A stretch of 64,000 nucleotides of DNA from Nymphalis io (lineage: Eukaryota; Arthropoda; Insecta; Lepidoptera; Nymphalidae). The notes beneath the pieces were generated by a model, which saw nothing but the letters and a program-made list of their open reading frames with translations, ran no database searches and had not been told where the DNA came from. Shown here in pieces: positions 23,002 to 36,224 of this stretch. Numbering within the stretch: position 1 is the stretch's first letter; the number at the start of each line of letters is the position of its first letter. The stretch spans positions 3,410,001 to 3,474,000 of the forward strand of contig NC_065893.1 in the NCBI RefSeq assembly GCF_905147045.1, written 5' to 3'. The translations under genes and the position numbers were made by a program.

Positions 23002-23329
23002 ATTTTTTATTTTTTTTATAGTATAGGAAGGCGGACGAGCATATGGGCCACCTGATGGTAAGTGGTCACCAAACGCCCTTAGACATTGGCAATGTAAGAA
23101 ATGTTAACCATCGCTTACATCACCAATGCGCCACCAACCTTGGGAACTAAGATGTTATGTCCCTTGTGCCTGTAATTAAACTGGCTCACTCACCCTTCAA
23201 ACCGGAACACAACAATACCAAGTACTGCTGTTTTGCGGTAGAATATCTGATGAGTGGGTGGTAGGTACCACCCACTCATCAGATAGGGTAGGTACCCAGA
23301 CGAGCTTGCACAAAGCTCTACCACCAGTG
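23002..23329 (+). mobile_element. SINE-like family A copy 7, with internal inverted duplication
   Basis: The copy is otherwise full-length, but where other copies read GGGTGGTACCTACCCAGAC it carries an inverted copy of the preceding 19 nt (23245-23284). It appears inserted in an older repeat: TTGTTTGTCCTCTATGC lies to its left and GTCACGCGAGCGAAGCCAG to its right. Confidence 0.92.
23245..23284. repeat. Perfect hairpin, 19-bp arms, 2-nt loop, inside a SINE
   Basis: ATCTGATGAGTGGGTGGTA, GG, then the exact reverse complement. The right arm is absent from all other family A copies in this window. Confidence 0.95.
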
Positions 23330-26182
23330 AAAAATTTATTCGATTATGATGAAATTTTGGTAATTTTTTAAAGCGAATGGCAGATTTTGAATGATTTTTG
23401 TCATAAACTGAATGTCACGCGAGCGAAGCCAGTGGCTTTGCTAGTATACAATAAAATATAATTTAGAATCACGATTTATATCGATATAAAAGCTTAATTG
23501 GACTATCTACTCATTCCTTATGGATGAAAAAATTAAAGTCAATATCAATCACTATTAATACTCGTATTTCGCTGCGGTGCCTCAATTACCTTATGTATGT
23601 TATATATTATTTATACTATCCTGACTGATATTGCTAATGCAAAAGTCAGTTTGTTTCTTTGTATCGCTTTCACGTCCTAACTACAAATTTACACGTTGAT
23701 AATTACAGAGAATAATACATAGAATATAAAACACCTGACAATAAACCTTTTCATGTGGGGGAGACATTTTTTTATAATATTCAATTATGTTAATATATCC
23801 ATATTTATAAAGGAACTAAAATATAGCCCTTATTTGTAAAATGGTCACCGGGCTCTAAATGCTTCGGATAATTTCAGTTATATGCGCTGCGCAGTTTGCA
23901 TCTTTAATTCATAGCGATACCGCTTCACTCTTTGTTCTATGAAATACCGCCTATGAGAAATTGCTTCACAGCTTCCTCCTTTTAACGTAAAATACTTTAA
24001 ATATACGTGCTATAAATTAAAAAGAACGTGTATAAAGCGTATTAAACTGTTTTTCTATTTTTAGAATTTCAATAGAAGAATTTATTAGGGTTTTATAGTT
24101 TATTGTTAAAACATAGCGTCTTCTCCGGTCTTAAAACGAGACGATCCCTATAATTATAAGCACACATTTATACTTCCATTTTACGTTTTATATTTTGTAT
24201 TAAAAATATAAAAGTAACACATATTTTTCTTTTTGAGTCATTATTAGTATTCTTCGAAACAATCGATTCATTATTAAAAAACTACTAACATACTACGAGT
24301 GTGTTAGTGAGCGTTATCTATATTTATTGTATTTTCATGTGTCATGCCAAACATTTGCAATAGTACTTAAATAATTAATTCTGACATCTTTCGCAACTCT
24401 TTGTAGCATTTCAGATGCTTATGATATCGAGAAACGAGCGAAGCTACCTAAAATGAAACCTAAACTTTACTGCACTGGGTAAATACCATATTTTATAGTA
24501 CACTGTATAAAAGTTTTTCAATGCGAATAACAAATACTTAATGATTTTTACAGTTTTTTAATCGGTGCCCAAGCAGGGCAAAGGACTACACATCACAATA
24601 ACAGCCACAATAGTACAATCGACTGAACGCTTTAACTGCTGTGTCATATTAACACTTGTGGTATTAAAACCATTTATAAATCTTAGTATTTGGACAATAA
24701 AATAACTTGAATTTAATTATTTGTGTATAAGATTTTAATGAAAAAAACAAGATGGAGAAGGACAAGACTCAAAGGCGACATAACAATGGCGTTTCGGAGT
24801 TAGTGGAAACCACATTTGTGACAGTTTTTCATCCAACACGTATAGGATTCGTGCCGACGTTTTTCTTCACTGCCGAACACGAGATACATTATAAACAAAA
24901 ATCAAATTGAATTTGCATCGTCAATAGCGCAATGGTGTATGGACCTCCTAGCGATGTAAAAGTAGCAGGTGCGATTCTAACCTCTTGAACCCGTTCTTAA
25001 CACAAGTTTTATGCTTGATTGGAGAAGTAAGTAGGAATATTAGTAATTTGTTAAAAAAGGCATTGCTGGTTCTTTAAAAAAATCACTTCAAAATTCAGCG
25101 CTTGGGTTTGAAATCGCAATCTTTGGTTAAAATTAACCTATTGTAACAAAAAAAATCACCACCCTTAAGGTTACTTATGTAAAAAAATATATATTATATA
25201 TGAAGAAAATACTTCCACTATTGCAAAAAAGTCAATTCTCAAAGCAACACTTGAAGGCACAAATCACACAGCGTTTATTGAAATGCTGAACGAGTACCTA
25301 AACTTCAAACAGGTGCAAGCATCTTGTAGTCTAAATAAGTCCAATTTAAATTCCTTTAACTCGGTACTTACCATTTCTACAGAACGGTCTCAATAGGTTT
25401 TCCGATAGATTGTTAGTCAAAAAGCGTTCTAAAATATATTGTACCTTATAAGCATCTGTAAATAATTTGTTTAATACTTAATACACAAATTATGTTCATA
25501 TACGAAAGTTAGCATAAAATGGTAAATTCGCCTTCCTAAAATGATGATGACGATGCCGGTGGCCGATTTCGGTCTAGGATACAAATTTGTCGGATGAAAG
25601 CGAATATGAAGATGACTACGAAAAGTCTGGAGTTGAAGAAATCATGATTAAAGGATATGTTTAGTATGTATTTAGCCTACTTACTTACAGACCATATAAA
25701 AGTATTCGTTAATTTATTTATTTATCTGCTGATCTTTTAGTTTTACAAAGGCAAAACGTTTCCAAACTGATTTAGCTGTAACTTGTAATAACTTTTATAG
25801 CCACTAAAAAAGTTTCGGTAGTAAGTTACTAAGTATCAGTAAGTAAATCACACCATATATGTAAATTTATGGCTTGTTTATCCGTCTCTATATGGCTTAT
25901 TGGAATAGACCATATTATGTACCTAACCCTTACAAAGTTAGAGATGTCTAATTAATTACCTCTATACATGAAATAAAATTTCAGTTTACCTTTTGTCCTA
26001 ATTAAACAATGAACATCATATTATTTTATATGTAAATATTACACAATATTATAGAATAAATAACTTTATGATATTAAATGACTTACTTGACCTTATTTTT
26101 AAATAGCAAATTCGCTATTTAGTTAATAATTGCTATTTTAATTTTGTAGGCTATTATCGAATAATATACAGTAACAGTACAG
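23330..26182. other. Gene-free stretch with weak repeat relics
   Basis: Ends of a repeat at 23340-23450 (GCGAGCGAAGCCAG). Weak family-B-like pieces lie at about 24860-24990 and 25084-25130, and a family-C-like tail at about 25545-25575. No gene recognised. Confidence 0.5.
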
Positions 26183-26250
26183 TAACAGCCTGTTAATGTC
26201 CCACAGCTGGGCTAAGGCCTCCTCTCCCTTTTGAGGAGAAGGTAGCAGTC
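26183..26250 (-). repeat. Family B SINE fragment (3' end only)
   Basis: AACAGCCTGTTAATGTCCC, then GGGCTAAGGCCTCCTCTCCC and GAGGAGAAGG. This matches the terminal part of copies at 54798 and 61434. Confidence 0.75.
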
Positions 26251-26756
26251 ATTATTTTATTTTATTTTTTTCGTGTTGCTAGAATCCGTTTGTCCAAATG
26301 ACCACGACAGCGTACCGTGCGGCGGGCTTGTTTTAAACTATTCAGCCGGAAGTTAGTACCCCACTTAAGGAATCGGAATACGCGTGTCCTAATTATCGCA
26401 ATACCAACACCAAAAATTTTACTTGAAATGTTAAAAATAAGTTAATTTTTTAACAGTTAGTCATAAAAAGTAATATTAATGGTTTTTATAGAAGATATTG
26501 GTAGGCCCTATTAAGAAAAACTGAAGAATATTTAAACACATGTATGAGATATTTCTTAAAATACGTAAAAGATAGTCGTTAAAAACACGTACATACTAAA
26601 TGTATGTACAGATCTTACTTTGTTGGCTTATATAAAACAAAATCATTTTCATTTTTCGTTAGAGTTATTGTAATAATCATGACAGTTAAGAATAAAATAA
26701 TGAAAAAATATAACAAAAATTCATATACGAAAAAAAGTTAAAAAAATAAAAACAGT

Positions 26757-26828
26757 TTCCCGTACCGGGAATCGAACCCGAGCCTCCTGGGTGAAAGCCA
26801 GGTATCCTAGCCACTAGACCATACGGGA
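26757..26828 (-). tRNA. tRNA-Glu, anticodon TTC
   Basis: This 72-nt gene delivers glutamate to GAA/GAG codons. On minus, the 7-bp acceptor stem TCCCGTA/TACGGGA pairs perfectly and is followed by discriminator A. The D arm carries the A box (TGGTCTAGTGGCTAGGAT). The anticodon stem CCTGG/CCAGG encloses loop CTTTCAC with anticodon TTC. The T arm has loop TTCGATT with a full B box (GGTTCGATTCC). Downstream on minus, T-runs at about 26730-26746 serve as RNA polymerase III terminators. Unlike the SINE heads in this window, all stems pair. No intron. Confidence 0.95.
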
Positions 26829-29800
26829 TATGGTGTATAAAGTGAAATTTTACAACATTTAATAATAATAATTGTGACTCAATAGAAAATTAATATTAAA
26901 CATTTACAACCATTCAACGTCGTGATTTTGTAAGACGTTAAAACATATTAAGTTTGATTTGTATATATTTTTTGTTATATGCTTATAATCAAATAAATTT
27001 AAAAACAAACGATAATTATATTGAAGCGATTTTATTCAATGCTAATTTATAAATGGACGATGTTCGCCCCTTCTTTAATTAAAGACTTTAGTTATCTGCC
27101 TTAATACTAAACCGAATCTGTATTTTTGGGAGAAAATGTGAAGAACTAAGATATCTATTTTTATGAAAAAACTGTAACTGACTTACTGTTGAAAGCAAAT
27201 ATCGTTATTTCAAAAATTCAGATCTCTCTCGAACTATTTTTTATGAAAAATAAAATAAAACTACTCTGTTATCTTACTTAATATTAAATAAGTTATTAAT
27301 TCAGAAATGAACTACGAACTATTTACGACCGAAATTAATAATAATCTAATCCAAAATCGTTAGATTTATAAGGCTGACGACACCTTGAACATTTTTAACG
27401 TCTAATATTTTTTCGATAAAGTAACGTTGTAAGTAAAAGCGCCTCCGAAACAGCAAACAGTGTGCGTAGTGTGATTTTTTTTTTGCTTATTCGTTAGCTT
27501 CGTGAACGTTAACTACAATTTGTATGAAATGAAAACAGCGCCCTCTAGTGACGATAATCGGAATTCCATATAAATTGCAATCAACTCTAACGCTATTGAA
27601 TAAGTAAAAAAACTCGCATTAATTAGCGTAGAAAGAAATAATTCTCTGTCTAATTAGATCGAAATAAATGTAATTAATTCAAGATTTTTATTTTATTTGT
27701 ATTATATAACTACTTATATTTTATTCTCAATGGACTAAATATACAATAGAATTTATATTAAAATAAAAGCATAGTATAAACTTGATTGATCATATTAATT
27801 TCAGTTGAGGATTTTTTTAAACAGGAAAAATTAAATAACTCAATAACCAATAATCTATGAATAAGTATTTCAATATGCGTTGAGGCGCAAAAGGACTTAC
27901 GGAAATACGATCAAGATCAATATTTTATGTACCAACATTATTTTAAATGACACTAATTGGATAGATAAAGCTGATTTCCAATTATAATTAAAAATAAAAT
28001 AGTGTCTTCTTCTTTCTAATGTCAAATCAAAATTGTCAGAAAGAGAATAATTACTAGGATTACATGACATCAACGGAATGGTGAAATGAAAAAACATTGA
28101 CAAATACCTAAGCATATATACTTACCGTAAAATTGCGATTGCATAACGAAAATCTAATAGTATTTTAGACAATTCATGTCTACTGGCAATAGTCAGAAAC
28201 AATAACGATTTTAACAAAAATGTTAAATAATTGAAGGAACCAACAAAAACTCTGAAAGTAACCGTAAAAGTACAAATGTAATGGATAAATTGATGTTTAC
28301 TTATTCTTCGATAAATATAAATCGAGTCAGTGAAACCCACTCAATACAAATCATATGAGCACAATATATAGAACTCATGCCGAAACAACTTAAAGAGAAC
28401 TTTATTGAATTTGAAATCTTATAAAATGTATGCAATATAAAACTATTTTTTAGACTTGCGTAAATCTACAATTTTGATTTCTATAAAAACAAGAGCAATA
28501 TACTTACTAAATAATTCTCAAACACTTTGTTACTCAGCTACAAACGTCTGTATAATCATAAATATTAAAATAATGCCCAAGACCCCTTACGTGGACCAGC
28601 GAATCCAAATATAATAGTCGTAAAAAATAAAAAATATTCATAAAAGTTACGAAACTGAGGATAGTTGGAAAATATACCTAAACAATGGAGAAGTGTTCGC
28701 TGTTAAAGTGTACATCCTGATTGTGAGCTGAAGTGAAGACCTGTACACACTGAATTGTGATGATGTAGACATTGCGATAGATTAGTCGTGGAAGATTGAA
28801 CTACTGTACATATAAATAACAGACTAAGGCTATATTAATATACACTGCAAAACAATTTTGAGTTTCAACTATTAAAGTTGAAAGAGGGACAGAAGGACCA
28901 GGTGGTGTTCTTAGTGCAACTGCCACAATGCCGCGCTTTGCCTTAGCGACAGGAGAGCGCTTTTTAGATTGGCAGGAAAAGCCGCTAGCTCAATCCACTC
29001 TGCTATCAAATAAGTACCAGGAGTAACCTCCACGTCCACATTGTGCACCATTCATAGCCCACGTGGAATTGTCCGACCTGCACCCCATAAATATTATAAA
29101 CAAATAATTAATAAGACACTCTTACACACCCCACTTATACATCTCATATTCAGTCTACGAAATCTGTAAGTCAGCTGTTATATATAGATTGATTTATTTT
29201 ATGATTGTTGAGCAGCTTGTATAATAACCAATCACAATAATTTACATACAAATATCTTTTTTCCTAGTAACGATTTATCTCCAACTAATTTCAAAATGAA
29301 CCTACTTCTATACCGAATATTAATTTTGTGTAAAAACATGTTTACCTATTTTTGTAATAAAATTATTTCAAGACACGCCTCTATAAACCAACAATAATTT
29401 ATTCAAAAATTGACATTTGTTATGGAAAATAGATATTTTCTTTAAACAGATTGCTCTTTAGGGACTTATCATAAATAGATGATTAATGCTCTAAACATGC
29501 TGCCCAAATAACCTGGTTACACTAATTAAAGCTTCGGTCCCAGATTTTCTTTCAAACTGTCTCGTTTTTATGTCGTGCAAGATCATAATGAATAATATTC
29601 CGACAACGTATGGGTTTGCCCGCCGACGTTAACATATTATAAAGTGTATGTAAGTGTTTAAAGTAAAATTTATGTTGTGCTACCGCGATATATTTATCGC
29701 AACGTTCCCGATATTAACTTAGTCACGTTTATTTTTGGCACACGACGTACAATATATAACCTGGGTCAATTGCCTACCACGAGAGGAACAGTAGGTAACC

Positions 29801-32735
29801 TTGACGAGCTGGTGACTCGCTTTACATTTGTGTATCTATTTTGTAATTATACTGTATACTTAAACACCTAATCGGTTAAGTAGTTACGAGTATACCTAAA
29901 ATCGTTATACATTATACAGTTTTCTAAACTTAATATTAATTCTAGTTATAGTAATCGATAAAATAGATATTAACTCTCTACTTAACATTATTTTATACAT
30001 ACTTATTGACAAAAATAATTATTTTAAAAACTATTAAATACGATAAAACTCAATTTACAAGATATGAAATATCACTATAGTAAATATATTTTGCACTTTC
30101 CTGTTGTATAATTAAGAATGTAAAAAACACAGTTTTAATTAAACATTAATAAGAAAACGACGAAGTTTGTTTCGTAGAAGGTAAAGCAGATGGTGCATAA
30201 GTTGGCTGGTGGCAAATAGTTTGTAAGACAAAGAAGTTATTTAATATCTTACAAAATTGGTATACCTCTAAAAACTTTGATGTTTCTTTTGTCAATCCAA
30301 TCTCACCTAAGTTTTTATTAATCGAAATGTCTCATTAACTTTAAATGTTGTAATTTTCTATCTATGTATTTATTATAAGATTAATGTTTGACAGACGCCA
30401 GAAAACTATAATTAATTGAGTAAGATTTATGCAAATATTTTTACATTAAAAAATACTTACAGTAATGTATATATTTTCGGAATTTTATTATTACATTAAT
30501 AAAATTCCAAATATTGTGTCGGAGCTATGTCCACAAACATGTTACTCGTAAGATTAATGATGCGTAAGATTAAGGAATATCGTCGAAAGCAAATAATCAC
30601 TGTTTAATGCTTTGCTCACTTTCGCTTGATTTATATTCTCTGAATTTCACAATGGGCTCTATTCTGTTAGGACTCGAAGAAATCAATGTGCCATATTACC
30701 TAAATACAAAGCTACGTGAGACGATAAAGTGAGGAATTTTATTTTTCTGACAGCAGCATTTTTAACACTGACTGCAGTCTTATAAATAACATTTTTCCTT
30801 TAAACTATTGAAATTGTCATAATGTTTATGGGTACATTTAAAAAAATACGCACACACGTTTAGCAAAAAGTATCTTCATCAAATCTGTCATTTTAAATAC
30901 ATGTGTTATAAAATCAGGCATAACCTTTGGCTTGTCCTTATTGTATTTATTCAACGTATTTGGCATACCGTCGCTATTGAATCAATACAAAAGTAAGACC
31001 AAAAGAGACAAATCAATCTAATATTTACCTGGTGGTACTTATATTACCTGGTGATTGTGCTGCAGGACTTCATAAATTCTCATCATATCGGGATATTAGA
31101 CGGATACCTTATATCAAATTTAAAACATTTATAAGATTGTACTATATATAGGTATATTTTTAAAGACATTTACTTTCACTGTAAAGAATCTTTTCGAAGA
31201 ATGCTTTTACTCAAAGCGACAGCCTTAAAAAACGTTCTCGATTACACGTAGAATAGGGTAAGGCGGTATTTACGTTCTATTCCATTAAATTGTTTGATGA
31301 GGCGACGCGGCGCGAATAACACGGGACTTGAAAAAAGTAATAATCGCAAAGCTCTACACATCATCAAGATAAAAAGGAAAGTCTGATACAAAAATCATTA
31401 TATACATATTTACACAGTATTATTTACCTGTATGATTTTTATTATTTACATAGAATAATTATTACATTATATTTTATAAAGACGATTTACAAAATTCAAT
31501 GAAGTGGCATTATAATAATAGTTTAGTCGTAAGCATCTACGTTTCATGTTAATTAAAGACATTTCTTATGTAATCATAGTCAGGTATTTTTCTGTTAACA
31601 AATTTCTGTTAATAAAATTTTGTAGGTTACAATCCAGAACTCCATGATTCCGGGTGCCGGGTGATCCGGGTCGGGCTAATACAAGCAATCGGATATTTCA
31701 AGTGACGTTTAAAATAATACCAGCTATGCGCCGCCGCAGATTCACACAGATTCAAATTATATTATAAAAGGATAAGAAAAAATCCCATGACCTAACAATA
31801 GTATCGGAAACAAAATAACGCTTTTTATGCTATCAAGGGTGAATTTCAGGGAATCCTGAAACAGATTAATCTGTCTCGTTGAGATAATATCTGTTTCGTT
31901 TATAAATTACGTACTTATACAATTTAAAACAACGACAAATTTAAAATCTAGATATAAAAATAAGACAACATAAAAACGATATACATACGACGACATTGCA
32001 CTATAGTGTCTCGACCATTACGACAACGTCTTAAGCCCTAGTCGTGTGTTCTTACAAGACACACCTTTGGCTTTCGTCTACTAACTGTATTGGCTCAGTA
32101 CTCCACCCCTCAAAAGGTGAGATTGTCAAGGTTAGTAGGGCCAACAACAATTCACAATATAGAAAAATATCCAGTCTGGAGATCACGCCTCTGTCTTGAA
32201 ATGGTGCGTTATATGTAATTCGCTACACTTTGCATAATGAATTTGATTGTCTAATTAATTAGTCCCTGTATAATTTGTAATGTATAAACTAATACCAATA
32301 TTCATTGTTAATGTCATGTAGCTGATCTAAGCACTTGATAAAATTGATGGACAATGTTAATAATTTATAAATAAATTAATTAAATAAAATACGTTGTCAA
32401 ATCTTGGGATAAATAAAGAACAAAAAATGCTGTGTTACATTTTTTTAGTATCAGGCACAATACATGGTTCTAATAATAATTATATATAATACCCTGGGAC
32501 ATTATTCAGACACGGCCATCTGATCTTAAACTAAACAGAGCTTGTACTATGGAAACCAAACAACTGATATACTACAAATTCTACTTTTCTTTTGTAAATA
32601 CATACTTATAAAGATCATTAATTATAATATAGATATTTTGCAAAAGATTTTTTTTGTTTTTTCAAGAAATAATAAAAAACAAAAAATATATATATAATTT
32701 GAGCTAAACCATTAGAGCCATTTCCGAAATAAACG
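26829..32735. other. Long gene-free stretch
   Basis: 5.9 kb of AT-rich DNA with no gene I can support. Two adjacent minus frames (28122-28340 and 27897-28115) each end at a GTAAGT, but neither shows a known domain. A 12-bp-arm hairpin lies at 30479-30508. The GC-richer patch at 28890-29080 was not recognised. Confidence 0.5.
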
Positions 32736-32739
32736 AAAT

Positions 32740-33195
32740 CTCTATATATATCAGCGAAACCACTGATCACGAGATCTCCTAACTATCCGCCCGATTGACT
32801 TAAAATTTGTCACAGTTCTGACGTAGACGCTCACTAAGAACGGATTTTACGCAAAACTAATCCAAAATACTGGTGTTAGAGCTTTGTGCAAGCTCGTCTG
32901 GGAAGGTACCACCCACAGATATTCTACCGCAAAACAGCAGTACTTGGTATTATTGTGTTCCGGTGTGAAGGGTGAGTGAGCCAGTGTAATTACAGGCACA
33001 AGGGACATAACATCTTAGTTCCCAAGGTTGGTGGCGCATTGGTGATGTAAGCGATGGTTAACATTTCTTACAATGCCGATGTCTATAGTGACCACTTACC
33101 ATCAGGTGGCCCATATGCTCGTCCGCCTTCCTATTTTATAAAAAAAAAATCCTCTTATCTATCTGTGCGAAGCCGGCACGATTAGCTAGCAAATT
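32740..33195 (-). repeat. Older repeat interrupted by a family A SINE
   Basis: Left part (32740-32870) has CGAGATCTCCTAACTATCCG and GACTTAAAATTTGTCACAG. The right part (33150-33195) has TGTGCGAAGCCGGCACGATT. Together these look like one interspersed repeat split by the SINE at 32876-33149. Confidence 0.45.
32876..33149 (-). mobile_element. SINE-like family A copy 8
   Basis: On plus it runs from AGAGCTTTGTGCAAGCTCGT to CTATTTTATAAAAAAAAAA, nearly full-length in reverse orientation with a 10-nt A-tail. Confidence 0.92.
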
Positions 33196-34221
33196 TATAT
33201 ACGAGAATTGATCATTTAATATTATAAGATGACTTGCAACAAAAGCATACAATATTGTCAAGAGAAAACTATAGATACAAAAAACTAAATACGTAAATAA
33301 AAACCTCACTTTTGTTTTACGATTTTAAAGTCTAATAAAGATTTGAAAAATAACAGCTCACAGAAAGTTTAAAGTATATCATAAGTATACGATGAGAAAT
33401 GGAAGCAAGTCTTACCGAGGTTTTAATTTTAGTTATTCGAGGCTTAAAACTTTGCCGCGAGTTCTGCTTACATTAGACTTTAGTTCTTAGCTGATTTTAA
33501 ACTCAGACATCTTCTTGTATTTAAATTTAAATCTTAAGTGAGTCATAATGAAGAAAAATGTTCTGTCATTGGATTGTTTTCTGATTATATTTATTGACTG
33601 ACTAGCTATTAACGTTCGTCACGCGTTGCAATACCGTTTCAATATTATTATTATTTTACATAAACAACATTTTCATTAGAAACGCTCGTATCTAGTGAAG
33701 ATCCAAAGTAGGTACAACTATTATACTGTGCCAGAAACTGTAAGAAAAATGCGTACCTTGTTAAAAAGTATTAAATGTCTATGGGAACATCAATGTCTTA
33801 GATTAGACGCCAGAAGACTAATAGTATGATACGTGCCAGATAGAGATAGCCTTACAGTAATGAATACCTATAATATGAAGAGATATACTAGACAAAAGCC
33901 TGGTTGTAATAATAATACAGAAAGCTTCATACAATTACCAAGAACAATTCAATATTTGGTATCTATATTTCAACTCAATCGGATAAAAAATACATGAGCG
34001 TATTAAATACATACAAACATTCACCAGCAGTACTATTTTTTATATAAGAAGTGTATATTACGGCAATTTTCTTTTTACCCCAAACTATTCTAAGTATTAT
34101 TTTATAGTTTGTAGTGATATTAAACCTTCAATTCAAGTCTTACAATTTATTCTACATAATGATTTAATGTATTTACAAAATGTATAAATACTTAAGACCT
34201 GATCGTTTAGATGTTGATCCC
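33196..34221. other. Gene-free stretch
   Basis: No feature recognised. Confidence 0.5.
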
Positions 34222-34520
34222 TTTTTTTTTTTTTTTATAGAATAGGAAAGCGGACGAGCATATGGGCCACCTGATGGTAAGTGATCACCAACGCTCTTAG
34301 ACATTGGCATTGTAAGAAATGTCAACCATCGCTTACATATCCAATGCGCCACCAACCTTGGGAACTAAGATTTTATGTCCCTTGTGTCTGTAATTATACT
34401 GGCTCACTCACCCTTCAAACCGGAACACAACAATATCAAGTATTGCTGTTTTGCGGTAGAATATCTGATGAGTGGGTGGTACCTACCCAGACGAGCTTGC
34501 ACAAAGCCCTACCACCAGTA
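34222..34520 (+). mobile_element. SINE-like family A copy 9
   Basis: T-run, ATAGAATAGGAAAGCGGACG, full body, CCCTACCACCAGTA. It is one of the least diverged copies. Confidence 0.93.
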
Positions 34521-34639
34521 ATTCCGCAGTAGTTCCGCAGCGAAACATTGAGAACATTGGAAAATAACATTTGAAAGCTTTCTATCGTCTTCTGATTTAC
34601 TTCACACAACTAAAAAGGTACTCACTTCTCATAAAAAAA

Positions 34640-35190
34640 TGGATTTACTAATTAACCATGTTTCATCAAATATATTTACCTATATAAACGAATGTTTGAA
34701 ATATGAAACGGCACTGGACATATTGGATAAATGGATAAATGGATTTATAAAACCAAAAAATATAATTTTTGCCAGACACGCTAGCTACGAGTAAACAGCA
34801 AATTGAAGAGTCGATGACAACTTTTTACAAGCTTTAAAGCTATTCGCGGAAAAAAATTAAAAACATACATGACGCATTTATTTCCGGAATTCAGTCCAAT
34901 AAAATAAGGCAATGTTTACTTGAAAAAACTAAACTTATCACTCGATGACGCTTACAATCAAGCCTTGTCTCTAGAAGTCCTAAAGCTACTACTCTTGTCC
35001 GACCAGAAACATCTTAATATGACCAGGACAAATAGTAATAAAAGAGGAACTAATTTTAAACGGAAATGCTTTTTCTGTGGCGATCGCGTTCATCTTCGAA
35101 AAATTGTCCAGCACTTGATGTAATTTGCCAAATGCGTGTAAATAAAGGCTATTTCGCTAATGTTTGTCCTAGTAAAAGTATTGCGTAGTA
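34640..35190 (+). pseudogene. LTR-retrotransposon gag relic
   Basis: Pieces in several frames look like an insect Ty3/Gypsy-type Gag. YINECLKYETALDILDKWI (about 34680) is followed by IHDAFISGIQSNKIRQCLLE (about 34866) and LSLDDAYNQALSLE (about 34935). A zinc-knuckle-like CFFCGDRVHLRK (about 35067) and a second C-rich piece (about 35130, NKGYFANVCPSK) come next. Stops and frameshifts break the frame. No protease, reverse transcriptase, integrase or LTR was seen nearby, so only a fragment remains. Confidence 0.6.
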
Positions 35191-35649
35191 TTGCGGCAAT
35201 AAGTGAGCATGAGCATAATGTCATTCCCATATAAGATTTTCTTTCTAAATTCCTACCTACTCATATACATATACATAATTGCTTAAAGTACCTAATGCCT
35301 GTCTGTTTGCCAATTTGTGTCTTCTCGCTGCCTGTGGAAAATAGCAAATGGATTTCATAAATTGTTTATAAAGCCTCTCTTTAAGGAAAATGCGTGGAAT
35401 TTAAACATACTCAAAACTCGCTTTACATCTTAAGCATTTACATAAACGAAAATACGCTTATCTGAATAAATTTGTCATAATAATCCATAAACACTGTTTC
35501 ATGCATTCATTAGTAGGTATATACGAAACAAATGTAAAAAGTTACTTACAATTTAGGTAAGTACTTAGCAATAAGGAGACACAATAGTATATGATGCTAC
35601 ATGTGATTATAATGTGGTTGTCTAACTACTTAATAAAAATAGTAATTGT
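35191..35649. other. Gene-free stretch
   Basis: No feature recognised. Confidence 0.5.
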
Positions 35650-35713
35650 CTATGGAACCTTCTTGATATATTTGATTAGCCCTCTAATCAAATATATCAA
35701 GAAGGTTCCATAG
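35650..35713. repeat. Perfect hairpin, 29-bp arms, 6-nt loop
   Basis: Arms 35650-35678 and 35685-35713 are exact reverse complements around GCCCTC. It is the longest perfect small hairpin in the window. To its right (35714-35880) is a GC-richer segment of unknown origin (CGCCGTGTCGACGACGGCC). Confidence 0.95.
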
Positions 35714-36224
35714 ATAGATAGAGAGGATATATAATCACCGCCGTGTCGACGACGGCCAATGCAGGGATTGTAGTTTGTAGGAATCCCACATAATTTCCCC
35801 ATAGGAAGCCGGGAAGTGGGAACCCTTCTGAAGGTTTCTACCTATTGAAAAAAAGATAAGACGGCTGCAGATCGGTTGGTGAATGTTTGTATTGTATCTC
35901 ATTGGTTAAATGCGTGCCTGCAAAATTTCAGATGTAAAATATGTAAAATCCGCGCGTGCCTTACAATTTAATTTTTATACTTTTTTCTTGCTACCCATTA
36001 TTTAGCCAATATTATAAAGAATACGGTGTAGTTCTTTCAATTTTAATATGATAATAGAATAATTATATTTTTTTCCGTAGTCCTCTCGTCTCAACAAAGC
36101 CCCATGGCTCAGCGACTGAGTTAAGAAAAAGATGGGGTAGTTGTAAAGTTGTAATGTTTCAGTTTACTATGGATTTGTCAACGTATAAAGAGACTTATTA
36201 TGTTTACAGACAACGTTTTTCATT

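Noticed and set aside
27897..28340. Two adjacent minus frames, each ending at GTAAGT
   Set aside because: Hydrophobic, AT-driven composition suggested a chemoreceptor, but there is no conserved motif and no consistent exon chain, so it is not called.
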